A stretch of 32,525 nt of DNA. Source: Terrisporobacter petrolearius. Its GTDB lineage: Bacteria; Bacillota; Clostridia; Peptostreptococcales; Peptostreptococcaceae. Shown here piece after piece: positions 1 to 8,062 of this stretch. The notes beneath the pieces were generated by a model. It saw only the letters and a list, made by a program, of their open reading frames with translations, did not search any database and was not told where the DNA came from. Position numbers and translations under genes: made by a program. Each line of letters starts with the position of its first letter. Position 1 is the stretch's first letter. Where the stretch lies: positions 1 through 32,525 of the forward strand of contig NZ_JAHZMO010000040.1 of assembly GCF_020748185.1 (NCBI RefSeq), written 5' to 3'.

Positions 1-34
1 TAATCTCTTCTTTAGAAAATAGTTTTTTGTTCAT
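1..34 (-). CDS. Start of a truncated gene, possibly transposase orfA
   Basis: Eleven codons are visible, reading MNKKLFSKEEI, before the window edge. The ATG at 34-32 is preceded by AAGGAG at ideal spacing, so this is a real translation start. The N-terminus resembles small helix-turn-helix transposase subunits of IS3-type elements, and it does not look like the start of FabH, FapR or acyl carrier protein. Too little is visible for a firm identification. Confidence 0.45.
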   Translation of the reverse strand, partial: MNKKLFSKEEI

Positions 35-122
35 AATTACTCAACTCCTTAATGAATATTTTACACAAAAATAAACCCTATACAAGTAAACACTTTTTCT
101 AGTATCCACTTTATAGGGTCCA
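1..122 (-). mobile_element. Probable end of an IS3-like insertion sequence
   Basis: Read on minus from position 122, the DNA begins TGGACCCTATAAAGTGGATA, which resembles the terminal repeats of IS3-type elements. The tip holds an imperfect hairpin: ACCCTATA at 75-82 pairs with TATAGGGT at 112-119. Some 40 bases further in there is a strong ribosome-binding site and an ATG opening a reading frame that leaves the window. It sits right after plsX, where related genomes would usually continue with fatty-acid synthesis genes. The hairpin followed by a T-rich run could instead be simply the plsX terminator. The other end and any target duplication lie outside the window, so the family call is inference. 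Confidence 0.45.
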
Positions 123-158
123 TTTTACTAATTGGAGGTTTTTTATTTTAATTTTTTA

Positions 159-1190
159 TTAGTTTTCTTCTTTATTTTTATTTGATTTTTCATCTTCTTT
201 TTGGGCTTGTAAATATAATTGTATATCTTCTACCACATTACCATTTACAAAGTGTATAGCTTGATTTATAGCATTTTTTATAGCCTTAGCATCTGAACTT
301 CCATGGGCTTTTATTACTCCACCTTTTACTCCTAAGAAAGGTGCTCCACCATATTCAGAATAATCCATAAATGCTTTTAGCTTTCTTAAGTCCTCTTTTA
401 TTAATAACGCTCCAAGCTTTCCTTTTGTACTGCTCATTAAAGTTTCCTTCATAAGCTTCATCATTCCCATTGCAACACCTTCACAAGTTTTTAACATTAT
501 ATTACCTGTAAAACCATCACAAACTATTACATCAGCCTTAGATTCTATAACATCTCTTCCTTCTACATTCCCTATGAAGTTTAAATCCATATTTTTTAAT
601 TCTTCATAAGCAGTTTTTACTAGCTCATTTCCTTTTCCTTCTTCAGATCCGATATTTGCAATACCAACTCTTGGATTTTCCATATTTAACACTTTTTTAA
701 GATAAATATTAGCCATCATTGCAAACTCACTTAAATTTCTAGACTTACAGTCTGCATTAGCTCCACCATCCGCTATTATAGTCATACTTCCTTTTATATT
801 TGGCATGCAAGGACAAAGACAAGGTCTGTCTATTCCTTTTATTCTTCCAACTACTAAAGTAGCTCCTGTGAGTAAAGCTCCCGTACTACCTGCTGATACT
901 ATAGCGTTCGCTTTCTTTTCTTTCACTAAATTCAAACCTACAACCATAGATGAATCTTTTTTTCTTCTTATTGCTTGAACTGGTTTATCTTCATTTTCAA
1001 TAATTTCCGTAGTATGCACTATTTCTAATTTACTTCTATCAAACTCATATGATGAGAATTCTTGTTCAAGGATTTCTTTATCTCCTGTAATTACTATTTC
1101 TACATTATATTCTTTTATAGCATCAACAACTCCACCTACTATGGCTTTAGGAGCATTATCTCCACCCATTCCATCTACTACTATTCTCAT
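159..1190 (-). CDS. plsX: Phosphate acyltransferase PlsX
   Basis: PlsX is a peripheral membrane enzyme that converts acyl-ACP and phosphate to acyl-phosphate, the donor used by PlsY for the first acylation of glycerol-3-phosphate. The protein opens with MRIVVDGMGGDNAP, the family signature, and carries SAGSTGALLTGA and FLGVKGGVIKAHGSS, also typical. From the chosen ATG it is 343 residues, normal for PlsX. That ATG (1190) has GGAGGT just upstream; an upstream in-frame start six codons earlier lacks a site. It has its own promoter behind the rpmF terminator. FakA, further along this window, makes the same acyl-phosphate from free fatty acids. Downstream lies a probable IS end rather than fabH. 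Confidence 0.96.
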   Translation of the reverse strand: MRIVVDGMGGDNAPKAIVGGVVDAIKEYNVEIVITGDKEILEQEFSSYEFDRSKLEIVHTTEIIENEDKPVQAIRRKKDSSMVVGLNLVKEKKANAIVSAGSTGALLTGATLVVGRIKGIDRPCLCPCMPNIKGSMTIIADGGANADCKSRNLSEFAMMANIYLKKVLNMENPRVGIANIGSEEGKGNELVKTAYEELKNMDLNFIGNVEGRDVIESKADVIVCDGFTGNIMLKTCEGVAMGMMKLMKETLMSSTKGKLGALLIKEDLRKLKAFMDYSEYGGAPFLGVKGGVIKAHGSSDAKAIKNAINQAIHFVNGNVVEDIQLYLQAQKEDEKSNKNKEEN

Positions 1191-1248
1191 AATTACCTCC
1201 TCGTACATTTATGTATAAATTTATATATAACTACAAAATATTATTAGT

Positions 1249-1277
1249 ATTTTACAGTAATTATTTTATTTTTTCAA
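1249..1277 (-). promoter_or_regulatory. Sigma-A-type promoter of plsX
   Basis: On minus: TTGAAA (1277-1272), 17-base spacer, TAAAAT (1254-1249), followed by plsX about 60 bases downstream. It lies just past the rpmF terminator, so plsX can be transcribed independently. A weak dyad, TTAGTA-N5-CAGTAA on plus at 1244-1260, overlaps the -10 element. Confidence 0.6.
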
Positions 1278-1301
1278 CTTCATTTATTTTTATATTTTAA
1301 C

Positions 1302-1329
1302 AAAAAAACATGTAGATTACTCTACATGT
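1302..1329 (-). terminator. Intrinsic terminator of rpmF
   Basis: On minus the stem ACATGTAGA / TCTACATGT with a four-base loop is followed by a run of seven T. It lies 15 bases after the rpmF stop. Confidence 0.88.
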
Positions 1330-1343
1330 TTTTAAAAATATCA

Positions 1344-1520
1344 TTATTCAGATACTATTTCTTTACCTTTGTAATGTCCACAATCTGGACAAACTCTATG
1401 TGGTAATTTTGGTTCATGACATTGTGGACACTCTACGAATCCTGTTGCTGTCATTTTTGAGTTAGCCGCTCTTCTCATTTTAGTTTTTGATTTAGCTGTT
1501 TTACGCTTAGGTACTGCCAT
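1344..1520 (-). CDS. rpmF: Ribosomal protein bL32
   Basis: Small protein of the large ribosomal subunit, 58 residues. It starts [18 protein letters not shown], the standard L32 N-terminus, and has a four-cysteine zinc ribbon, CPQC (residues 31-34) and CPDC (44-47), so it is the zinc-containing form. TAAGGAGGTGG lies just before the ATG and overlaps the end of the upstream YceD-family gene, which indicates co-transcription and probably coupled translation. The yceD-rpmF pair next to plsX is a widely conserved arrangement in bacteria. Confidence 0.97.
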   Translation of the reverse strand: MAVPKRKTAKSKTKMRRAANSKMTATGFVECPQCHEPKLPHRVCPDCGHYKGKEIVSE

Positions 1521-1533
1521 TTAAGCCACCTCC

Positions 1534-2061
1534 TTAGTCATTTTTAAATAAATCTTTTAATTTAGCAAAACGTGGATCTATATCATCCTCGTCATTGGCA
1601 ATTTGGCTACATGCACAAGTTTCCCTATTTAGGTTAGCTCCACAATCCTGACAAAGGCCTTCACACTCGTCTTCACAAAGAGATTGTGCTGGTAAATTAA
1701 AAATTAATGTTTGTCCTATTACGTCAAGTAAATTTACTTCATCACCGTCAATAATAAAAGCATCACAATCTTCAAACTCGTCTTCGTCAAAATCTTCTTT
1801 CACTAAGAAACCTTCTATAGCATATTCTATTGGTACTTTAACTTCATCTAAACATCTAGCGCAATTGTCTATCATTTTGAAACTAACATTAGCGTCTAAA
1901 TAATATCCTTTATTAGTTCTAGATATTTTACCTATTAGGTTTAACGGTGAAGCTATTTTATATGTGTTCTCACAATAATTAATAGTATCAATTTTTTGTG
2001 AAAAATTCAAGTCTATTTTATCAGTTTCTTTTCTATCTAACTTATCTAGACTAATTATCAT
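1534..2061 (-). CDS. YceD/DUF177 family protein
   Basis: Protein of 175 residues in the YceD family, found beside rpmF in most bacteria. The plant and bacterial members are linked to 23S rRNA accumulation or processing; the exact biochemical role is not settled. Visible features are an NCARCLDEV motif near residue 65, a very acidic stretch (residues about 88-105), and a cysteine cluster CEDECEGLCQDCGANL followed by CAC, likely a metal site. The ATG has GAGGTG upstream. It is the first gene of the unit with rpmF, read from a consensus promoter 30-60 bases upstream. Confidence 0.9.
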   Translation of the reverse strand: MIISLDKLDRKETDKIDLNFSQKIDTINYCENTYKIASPLNLIGKISRTNKGYYLDANVSFKMIDNCARCLDEVKVPIEYAIEGFLVKEDFDEDEFEDCDAFIIDGDEVNLLDVIGQTLIFNLPAQSLCEDECEGLCQDCGANLNRETCACSQIANDEDDIDPRFAKLKDLFKND

Positions 2062-2089
2062 ACTTTCACCTCGTTATATTACCAAATTT

Positions 2090-2118
2090 ATTATACAAAT
2101 CTAGTCAATGTTTGTCAA
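2090..2118 (-). promoter_or_regulatory. Consensus sigma-A promoter of yceD-rpmF
   Basis: On minus, TTGACA (2118-2113), exactly 17 bases, TATAAT (2095-2090): both hexamers match the consensus perfectly. The -35 overlaps an 18-bp perfect palindrome, arms TCAAGTA and TACTTGA around four T, at 2115-2132. Confidence 0.9.
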
Positions 2119-2195
2119 GTATTTTTACTTGATAGTTAAAAATAAGATTTTAATATTTTATTTGTAAATATCTTCAAAATATGTTGTTAAAATTA

Positions 2196-2225
2196 TTTTA
2201 AGGTAGGTCAAAGCCTACCTTAAAA
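2196..2225 (-). terminator. Terminator after ackA
   Basis: Twelve-base-pair perfect stem TTTTAAGGTAGG / CCTACCTTAAAA with a six-base loop, 34 bases after the ackA stop. On minus the tail is TAATTTTAA, a moderate T-run. Confidence 0.8.
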
Positions 2226-2259
2226 TTTATAATACATTTATAAATAACATATTTTATAA

Positions 2260-3456
2260 TTATTTAACTAATGTTAAAGTATCTCTAGCTATCATTAATT
2301 CTTCGTTTGTAGGTACTAATAATATTTTAACTTCAGAATCTTCTGTAGATATTACTCTTTCTTTACCTCTAACTTTGTTAGCTTCTTTATCTAACTTCAT
2401 TCCTAAGAATTCCATGTTTGAAGCTATAGATTCTCTTATTTCTATTCCGTTCTCACCAACACCAGCAGTAAATACTACAGCATCTACACCGTTCATTTCA
2501 GCCGCATAAGAACCTATATATTTTTTAACTTTTTGTACATATGCATCTAAAGCAACTTGAGCTTTTTCGTCACCTTTTTCTGCTGCACCTTCTATATCTC
2601 TAAAGTCAGAAGATATATCAGTCATTCCATATACTCCTGATTGTTTATTCATTATCGCATCTAATTGATCAGCATTTAAGTTTTCTTTTCTCATTAAGAA
2701 TGGTAATATAGCAGCATCTATATCTCCACATCTAGTTCCCATTATTAAACCTTCTAATGGAGTGAATCCCATAGAAGTATCTACACATTTACCACCATCA
2801 ACAGCAGCTATAGAAGCTCCGTTTCCTAAGTGACAAGTTATTATTTTAAGATCTTTTATGTCTTTTCCTAACATTTCTGCAGCTCTTTGAGATACATATT
2901 TATGAGAAGTTCCGTGGAATCCATATCTTCTTACACCGTATTTAGTGTATAACTCATGTGGTAAACCATATAAGTAAGATTTCTTAGGCATTGTTTGATG
3001 GAATGCAGTATCAAATACAGCTACCATTGGTACTCCTGGAAGTATAACTTTACAAGCATCTATTCCCATTATGTTAGCTGGGTTATGAAGTGGAGCTAAA
3101 TCTATACACTCTTTTAAAGCTGCTTCTACTTCGTCAGTTATAACAACTGATGTTGCAAATTTTTCACCAGCATGAACAACTCTGTGTCCCACTGCTTCTA
3201 CTTCTTTAATATCTTTTACACCACCGTAAGTTGAGTCAACTACAGCATCTAAAACTAATTTTATAGCTTCTTCATGGTTTTTCATTGGTTGTTCAACTAT
3301 GTATTTACCTTCAACACCATCTTTTTCTTGCTTAAGTATAGAACCTTCTATACCTATTCTTTCTACTAATCCTACACATAATACTGCTTCATTTTCCATA
3401 TCTATTAATTGATATTTTAATGAAGAACTACCACAGTTTAATACTAATACTTTCAT
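2260..3456 (-). CDS. ackA: Acetate kinase
   Basis: Cytoplasmic enzyme interconverting acetyl-phosphate plus ADP and acetate plus ATP, the main energy-yielding step of acetate fermentation. The protein begins [17 protein letters not shown], the phosphate-binding signature. [10 protein letters not shown], the [11 protein letters not shown] motif and [16 protein letters not shown] also belong to the ASKHA acetokinase fold. It is 398 residues, full length. The ATG at 3456 has AAGGAGG ten bases upstream; a TTG three codons earlier would sit on the ribosome site, so it is rejected. It is a monocistronic unit between its own terminator and the divergent tmcAL; pta is not beside it. Codon use suggests high expression. 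Confidence 0.97.
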   Translation of the reverse strand: MKVLVLNCGSSSLKYQLIDMENEAVLCVGLVERIGIEGSILKQEKDGVEGKYIVEQPMKNHEEAIKLVLDAVVDSTYGGVKDIKEVEAVGHRVVHAGEKFATSVVITDEVEAALKECIDLAPLHNPANIMGIDACKVILPGVPMVAVFDTAFHQTMPKKSYLYGLPHELYTKYGVRRYGFHGTSHKYVSQRAAEMLGKDIKDLKIITCHLGNGASIAAVDGGKCVDTSMGFTPLEGLIMGTRCGDIDAAILPFLMRKENLNADQLDAIMNKQSGVYGMTDISSDFRDIEGAAEKGDEKAQVALDAYVQKVKKYIGSYAAEMNGVDAVVFTAGVGENGIEIRESIASNMEFLGMKLDKEANKVRGKERVISTEDSEVKILLVPTNEELMIARDTLTLVK

Positions 3457-3568
3457 TATTAGCAATCCTCCTTAAAAATTTAAAAATTTTCCTTAAATTA
3501 ATATTCAAAATGACTATTTAACTTTATATTGTCAATCATAATAAATATAACACCTTTTTAATTAAAAG

Positions 3569-3601
3569 TACATACTATTTATAAAAATATCCTAGTATGT
3601 A
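3569..3601. repeat. Inverted repeat in the ackA upstream region
   Basis: Perfect 9-base arms TACATACTA (3569-3577) and TAGTATGTA (3593-3601) with a 15-base AT-rich spacer. It lies in the 385-base ackA/tmcAL intergenic region, about 110 bases before ackA. A perfect TTGACA (-35-like, minus) lies between it and ackA at 3530-3535, but I see no convincing -10. It could be a regulator-binding dyad or a hairpin. The rest of 3457-3781 holds no gene that I can support. Confidence 0.5.
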
Positions 3602-3781
3602 ATATTTAAATATTACGACATATCTCTTTTATATAATTATTTATTTGGTATAATAGATAATTAATTAAATTTAACTTTCAAAATAAGATGTCTTACTTAT
3701 TATTCATATAATAAAACATATTTATGTGCCTTAATAACACATTTTATATTATTCTATTATTATTAAGTATTTCCTCTATTT

Positions 3782-3810
3782 TTGTCAACTTAAAAAATAT
3801 AATATACTAT
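3782..3810 (+). promoter_or_regulatory. Promoter of tmcAL
   Basis: TTGTCA (3782-3787), 17-base spacer, TACTAT (3805-3810), giving a transcript start about 25 bases before the tmcAL ATG. Confidence 0.65.
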
Positions 3811-3841
3811 TATGTAGTAAAATTACCAAAAGGAGCATTGT

Positions 3842-5107
3842 ATGAACTTATTAGGATTAATCGTTGAATACAACCCATTTCACAATGGTCATAAATACCA
3901 TTTAGAAAAATCAAAAGAAAAAACAAATGCTACTCATACTATGGCAATAATGAGTGGTTCTTTTTTACAAAGAGGAGAACCTGCTTTGTTTGATAAATAT
4001 ACAAGAGCTGAAATGGCAGTAAAAAGTGGTGTAGATTTAGTAATAGAACTTCCAACTCTATTCGCTTGTCAAAGCGCGGAAATCTTTTCACATGGAGCTA
4101 TAAGTATTTTAAATTCTCTTAATTGTGTTAATTCAGTTTGCTTCGGTAGTGAAGAAGGTAGCGTTGAAATTCTAAGTACCATAGCAAAAATTTTAGTTCA
4201 AGAACCTGAAGAATTTAAATCAGCTTTAAAAAAACATTTAGATGATGGTCACGTTTTCCCTTCAGCAAGAGGCAAGGCATTATTTGAATATATAAAAACG
4301 CAAAATTTTTTACACTTAAACGAAAACGAACTTCAACAAATTTTGAATTCTTCTAATAATATTTTAGGTATTGAATATATTAAAAGTTTGATTAAATTAA
4401 GTAGCAATATTAATCCTTACACTATTACTAGAATTGCTTCCGAGTATAATTCTAGTGATATAAGTAGCAATATTTGCTCAGCTACAGCTATTAGAAATGT
4501 TCTAAGAGATAGGGCTAATTTAAAACGTATTGAAAATGTTATCCCAAAATCAACCTTCAATGAAATAAGTAGTAAAATCCATAACAATTTCACACCTGTA
4601 TTTGATTATATGTTTTATAATATTTTATCATCTATCATCATTAGAGATTATGATAATTTGCATAATTACTTTGAAGTAAACGAAGGTATAGAAAATAAAA
4701 TTTATTCAAATATATTTACATCTTCTAACTTAGAAGATTTAATAAATTCCACAAAATCAAAACGTTACACTATGACTAAAATAAAGAGAACTTTAAATAA
4801 TATTTTATTGGGCATTACAAAAGAAGATGTTATAAGGGTAAAAGATTTAAATTCTGTTCCTTACATTAGGGTTTTAGCTTTTAACAATAAAGGTCGTGAA
4901 ATTATAAAAAAAATCAAAACTTCTAGCGATGTTGAGATTATCACTAAGTTTTCAAAAATAAATCATATTGACGACTCTATATTTAAAACTCTTATTAAAT
5001 ATGACTTAAAATCTAGTAATATGTATAATCTTGTTTATTATAAAAATAATAAACATTTATTAAAAGGACCAATGGATTATTATTTATCACCTAAATATTT
5101 GCCATAA
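3842..5107 (+). CDS. tmcAL: tRNA(Met) cytidine acetate ligase TmcAL
   Basis: YlbM family. In Bacillus subtilis TmcAL uses ATP and acetate to activate acetate and attach it to the wobble cytidine (C34) of elongator tRNA-Met, giving ac4C, without acetyl-CoA. The protein is 421 residues, normal length. The nucleotidyl-transferase signature is in the first 20 residues: [12 protein letters not shown] with HNGH at 14-17, followed by [12 protein letters not shown]. The ATG has AAAGGAG upstream. It is divergent from ackA, whose product generates acetate, so enzyme and substrate source lie side by side. A strong terminator follows. Confidence 0.95.
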   Translation: MNLLGLIVEYNPFHNGHKYHLEKSKEKTNATHTMAIMSGSFLQRGEPALFDKYTRAEMAVKSGVDLVIELPTLFACQSAEIFSHGAISILNSLNCVNSVCFGSEEGSVEILSTIAKILVQEPEEFKSALKKHLDDGHVFPSARGKALFEYIKTQNFLHLNENELQQILNSSNNILGIEYIKSLIKLSSNINPYTITRIASEYNSSDISSNICSATAIRNVLRDRANLKRIENVIPKSTFNEISSKIHNNFTPVFDYMFYNILSSIIIRDYDNLHNYFEVNEGIENKIYSNIFTSSNLEDLINSTKSKRYTMTKIKRTLNNILLGITKEDVIRVKDLNSVPYIRVLAFNNKGREIIKKIKTSSDVEIITKFSKINHIDDSIFKTLIKYDLKSSNMYNLVYYKNNKHLLKGPMDYYLSPKYLP

Positions 5108-5109
5108 TT

Positions 5110-5148
5110 AAAAAGAAAAGGACTTTATTTATAGTCCTTTTCTTTTTT
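5110..5148 (+). terminator. Terminator of tmcAL
   Basis: Stem AAAAGAAAAGGACT / AGTCCTTTTCTTTT (5111-5124 with 5133-5146), loop of eight bases, T-run to 5148. It separates tmcAL from ylbJ. Confidence 0.88.
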
Positions 5149-5162
5149 AGTTTCTGAATTTT

Positions 5163-5191
5163 TCATATTTTACTTTTAAAATTAATATAAT
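5163..5191 (+). promoter_or_regulatory. Candidate sigma-E (mother-cell) promoter of ylbJ
   Basis: TCATATT (5163-5169) matches the sigma-E -35 consensus KMATATT exactly. After 14 bases comes AATATAAT (5184-5191), six of eight to the -10 consensus CATACAnT. It is placed about 32 bases before the ylbJ start and after the tmcAL terminator. ylbJ of B. subtilis belongs to the sigma-E regulon, which supports this reading. A sigma-A -10 reading is also possible. Confidence 0.45.
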
Positions 5192-5222
5192 ACCTTAAAG
5201 TCTTTATTTGTTAGGTGATTTT

Positions 5223-6404
5223 ATGAACATATATAAATTAACAAAATATTTTTTACCCAAAGTCATAGTTTTATTATTAATTATTGGGATTATAATTTTT
5301 CCCAACGATTCCATTGAAGCTGCAAAGAATGGAATATATATATGGGTTAATATATTAATGCCATCTTTACTACCTTTTATAATAGGAGCCAATTTAATAG
5401 TTTCATTGAGAGTAGTTGATATTATAGGCGCTATAATAAACCCCATAACCCAACTTGTTTTTAATATATCCGGTAAAAGCGCATTAGTTTTTGCTATTTC
5501 AGCTGTATCCGGTTATCCTGTGGGAGCTAGACTTGCCTCTGATTTAAGGTTTAGACAAGACATTTCTCAATATGAAGGCCAAAGATTAGTATCTTTTTGT
5601 TCTACATCTGGTCCTTTGTTTATAATCGGCGCCGTTGCTGTTGGAATGTTAAAGGATGCATCCTCAGGATATGTAATGCTCATTTGCCACTACTTAGGTG
5701 CCATAACCGTGGGGTTACTTTTTAGAAGATACGGAAATGAAAAAAGAGAAAAATCAAACAAAACAATAGTTGATAATATAAAATACATAATTAACATCCC
5801 TGAAAAAGACGGTTTTTTTATTTCATTTGGAAATGCTGTTATAAGTGGTGTAAATACTTTATTAGCAGTTGGTGGTTTTGTAATAATTTTTTCTGTAGTG
5901 TTTAAAATACTAACTTTATTCAATGTAATAGATGGAATATCTTCAGCAATCTGCTTTTTGTTATCATTCTTATGCATAACAAAAGAAGCTTGCTCTGCTT
6001 TTATTAGCGGGTTATTCGAAATAACCATAGGTTGCAATAACATAGCTAATCTCACATACATTCCTGAAACAATTAAAGCTAGTTTATGCAGTTTCATTAT
6101 AGGTTTTAGTGGTTTATCTATATTAGCCCAGTGTTGTAGCTTTATAGCTAAAACAGACATCAAAACCAACATTTACATATTTAACAAATTTTTACATGGT
6201 ATATTTGCAGCTTTATATACCTTTTTACTTTATCCTTTAAGTAAAAATTATTTACCTGTTTCAAATTTTTCATCAATTTACAATTCTGTTTATAATAACA
6301 ACGTTTTAAATCATTATTTTTATAACTTCAAAATATTTTTAATTATAACTGTAATTATTTATATAATATTTAATCTATACTTTTTATACATAACAAAGGA
6401 TTAA
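5223..6404 (+). CDS. ylbJ: Sporulation integral membrane protein YlbJ
   Basis: Polytopic membrane protein of 393 residues with hydrophobic segments throughout, and the nucleoside-recognition GATE-type fold: SAVSGYPVGARLASDL near residues 95-110 and LCITKEACSAFISGLFEITIG further on. In B. subtilis YlbJ is made in the mother cell and is needed for proper spore cortex formation and heat resistance; the transported solute is unknown. The ATG at 5223 has AGGTGA upstream; a TTG five codons earlier has no site. It is monocistronic: terminators flank it and a possible sigma-E promoter lies just before it. It converges with the coiled-coil gene. Confidence 0.92.
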   Translation: MNIYKLTKYFLPKVIVLLLIIGIIIFPNDSIEAAKNGIYIWVNILMPSLLPFIIGANLIVSLRVVDIIGAIINPITQLVFNISGKSALVFAISAVSGYPVGARLASDLRFRQDISQYEGQRLVSFCSTSGPLFIIGAVAVGMLKDASSGYVMLICHYLGAITVGLLFRRYGNEKREKSNKTIVDNIKYIINIPEKDGFFISFGNAVISGVNTLLAVGGFVIIFSVVFKILTLFNVIDGISSAICFLLSFLCITKEACSAFISGLFEITIGCNNIANLTYIPETIKASLCSFIIGFSGLSILAQCCSFIAKTDIKTNIYIFNKFLHGIFAALYTFLLYPLSKNYLPVSNFSSIYNSVYNNNVLNHYFYNFKIFLIITVIIYIIFNLYFLYITKD

Positions 6405-6419
6405 TTTATAAAATAAGGA

Positions 6420-6448
6420 AAGCTCCCAATTTATTGGGAGCTTATTTT
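6420..6448. terminator. Bidirectional terminator between convergent genes
   Basis: Eleven-base-pair stem AAGCTCCCAAT / ATTGGGAGCTT (6420-6430, 6433-6443), followed by ATTTTCT on plus and by TTCCTTATTTT on minus. It serves ylbJ and the minus-strand operon ending at 6449. Confidence 0.85.
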
Positions 6449-6961
6449 CTATTCTTCTCTTAATTCTCTTTTATTTCTTTTTACAATTTCCAAAGTTTCA
6501 ATTAAATTTTGTTCAACAGAACTTATAACATCTTCTGCATATTCAATAGAACCTTCCCTAATCTCAAGAGCATATGACTCTGCTCTACTTATAATTTCCG
6601 AAGCTCTTTCTTTTGCTCTATCTACTACTTCATTAGATTCTACAATATCATCAAATTGCTGTTTAAGATTTTCTTCGAACTGCTCTCCTTCTTTAGCCTT
6701 AATTTGAGCTTCCTGGTTAGCTTGTTCTATAATTTGTTCTGCTTCTGCTTTTGCTTCTGTTATTATTCTTTGTCTTTCTCTATTTATCCATATTGCTTGA
6801 TTTACTTCTTCTGGCATTAATGCTTTGATATCATTAATAATAGCAAGAATTTCTTCTTTATCTATACTAATTGATTTCCTTGCTAGCCCTTTAAGTGGTG
6901 CATTTTCTATTAATTCCTCTAGCTCTTGAAATAAATCCATAATTTCTAAATCTATTTTCAT
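6449..6961 (-). CDS. Coiled-coil protein, clostridial ATP-synthase-subunit-like
   Basis: Protein of 170 residues, nearly all predicted helix, with a long charged heptad-rich stretch (about residues 60-160, rich in E, A, K, Q). It has no membrane segment or signal peptide. Such proteins in clostridia are often labelled ATPase or V-type subunit H-like because of coiled-coil similarity, but no ATPase genes are nearby and no nucleotide-binding motif is present. A DivIVA-like scaffold is another possibility. It is the last gene after recG-rsmD-coaD, 18 bases behind coaD, with AGGGGGA upstream of its ATG. Function not assigned. Confidence 0.8.
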   Translation of the reverse strand: MKIDLEIMDLFQELEELIENAPLKGLARKSISIDKEEILAIINDIKALMPEEVNQAIWINRERQRIITEAKAEAEQIIEQANQEAQIKAKEGEQFEENLKQQFDDIVESNEVVDRAKERASEIISRAESYALEIREGSIEYAEDVISSVEQNLIETLEIVKRNKRELREE

Positions 6962-6979
6962 ACTAATCCCCCTAAATTA

Positions 6980-7468
6980 CTATTTCGTCTTGTTTTCTAT
7001 AGCCTCTATAACTTCTATAGGCACTAAATTTTTAACATCGGCTCCAAAGTTTAAAACTTCTTTAATTAATGATGAACTTACAAAAGAGTACTGTTTGTTA
7101 GTTGGCAAAAATATTGTTTCTATATCGGGATTTAATTCTTTATTCATATGAGCCATTTGCAACTCATAATTAACGTCATCTTCACTTCTTACCCCTCTAA
7201 CTAAAGTATCTATTCCATTTTCTTTGCAATAATTAACCAATAAGCCTTGGAATTCAATAACTTTAATATTATTTAATCCTTTTGTGCAAATCTTAATTAA
7301 CTCCACTCTTTCTTCTAGCGTGAAAAGCCCCTTTTTATTAGGATTTATAAGCACTCCTATTTGTAATTCATCAAATAATTTGGCAGCTCTAAAAATTATA
7401 TCTAGATGTCCATTGGTAATTGGGTCAAAGCTACCAGCAAATATTGCTTTACGCATTGGTTTGTCCAT
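6980..7468 (-). CDS. coaD: Phosphopantetheine adenylyltransferase
   Basis: Penultimate step of coenzyme A synthesis: 4'-phosphopantetheine plus ATP gives dephospho-CoA. The protein is 162 residues, usual size. It has GSFDPITNGHLDII, with the TxGH nucleotidyl-transferase motif at residues 18-21, and the C-terminal YSFVSSSLIKE motif. ATG at 7468 has GTGGAGGAATAAC upstream inside the end of rsmD, one base after its stop, so translation is coupled. The rsmD-coaD pair is conserved in Firmicutes. CoaBC, which makes the substrate precursor, is also in this window. Confidence 0.97.
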   Translation of the reverse strand: MDKPMRKAIFAGSFDPITNGHLDIIFRAAKLFDELQIGVLINPNKKGLFTLEERVELIKICTKGLNNIKVIEFQGLLVNYCKENGIDTLVRGVRSEDDVNYELQMAHMNKELNPDIETIFLPTNKQYSFVSSSLIKEVLNFGADVKNLVPIEVIEAIENKTK

Positions 7469-7469
7469 G

Positions 7470-8024
7470 TTATTCCTCCACTTTATAGAATGTTAATGTT
7501 GTATTTCCATACTTTTTGTCTCTACTTTTATATAGCCTACCAATATTATCCGGAAACCTATCTTTAGTATCATGTTCTACAACAATAATTCCGTCTTCTT
7601 TTAAAAGGTTCTTATTATCTATACTACCTAATGCATCACTAAACATATTCTTATAATATGGAGGATCCATAAATATAACATCAAATTTTTCATTTTTTAA
7701 AGCTAGAGAATTTATAGCACTTTTAAAATCTAAATTTAATACTATGCTTTCATTCTCAACTCTTGCCTTTTTTATATTGGACTTTATAATATTTATACTT
7801 TCCTTACTATTATCTATAAAAATACATTTATTTGCTCCTCTTGATAAACACTCAATTCCTAAAGAACCTGTACCAGCAAACAAATCTAATATATTGCTAT
7901 CTATTATATATGGATTTATCATATTGAACAAAGATTCTTTAACCCTATCTGTTGTAGGTCTTACATCATCATTTTTAGGAGCATTCAATTTTAGTCCTCT
8001 TGCTTTTCCTGAAATAACTCTCAA
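7470..8024 (-). CDS. rsmD: 16S rRNA (guanine966-N2)-methyltransferase RsmD
   Basis: Methylates 16S rRNA in the 30S head using S-adenosylmethionine. The protein is 184 residues and opens MRVISGKARGLKLNAP, then LDLFAGTGSLGIECLSRGA (SAM-binding motif I) and the catalytic motif FMDPPYYKN. The start codon is TTG at 8024 with AAAGGAGA eight bases upstream; no ATG fits. It lies 38 bases after recG with no terminator between, and one base before coaD. Confidence 0.95.
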   Translation of the reverse strand: MRVISGKARGLKLNAPKNDDVRPTTDRVKESLFNMINPYIIDSNILDLFAGTGSLGIECLSRGANKCIFIDNSKESINIIKSNIKKARVENESIVLNLDFKSAINSLALKNEKFDVIFMDPPYYKNMFSDALGSIDNKNLLKEDGIIVVEHDTKDRFPDNIGRLYKSRDKKYGNTTLTFYKVEE

Positions 8025-8062
8025 AATTATGTCTCCTTTCTTTATTTTACCATAAATTTCAA

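Noticed and set aside
1062..1247. 61-codon plus-strand frame over the plsX start
   Set aside because: Low-complexity Tyr/Ile/Ser translation of AT-rich DNA, no ribosome site.
1244..1260. FapR operator at plsX
   Set aside because: Only a weak half-site match (TTAGTA-N5-CAGTAA) and no fapR gene beside it; not called as a site.
5690..6172. 160-codon frame opposite ylbJ
   Set aside because: Antisense to a well-supported membrane protein; its composition reflects the complement of hydrophobic codons.
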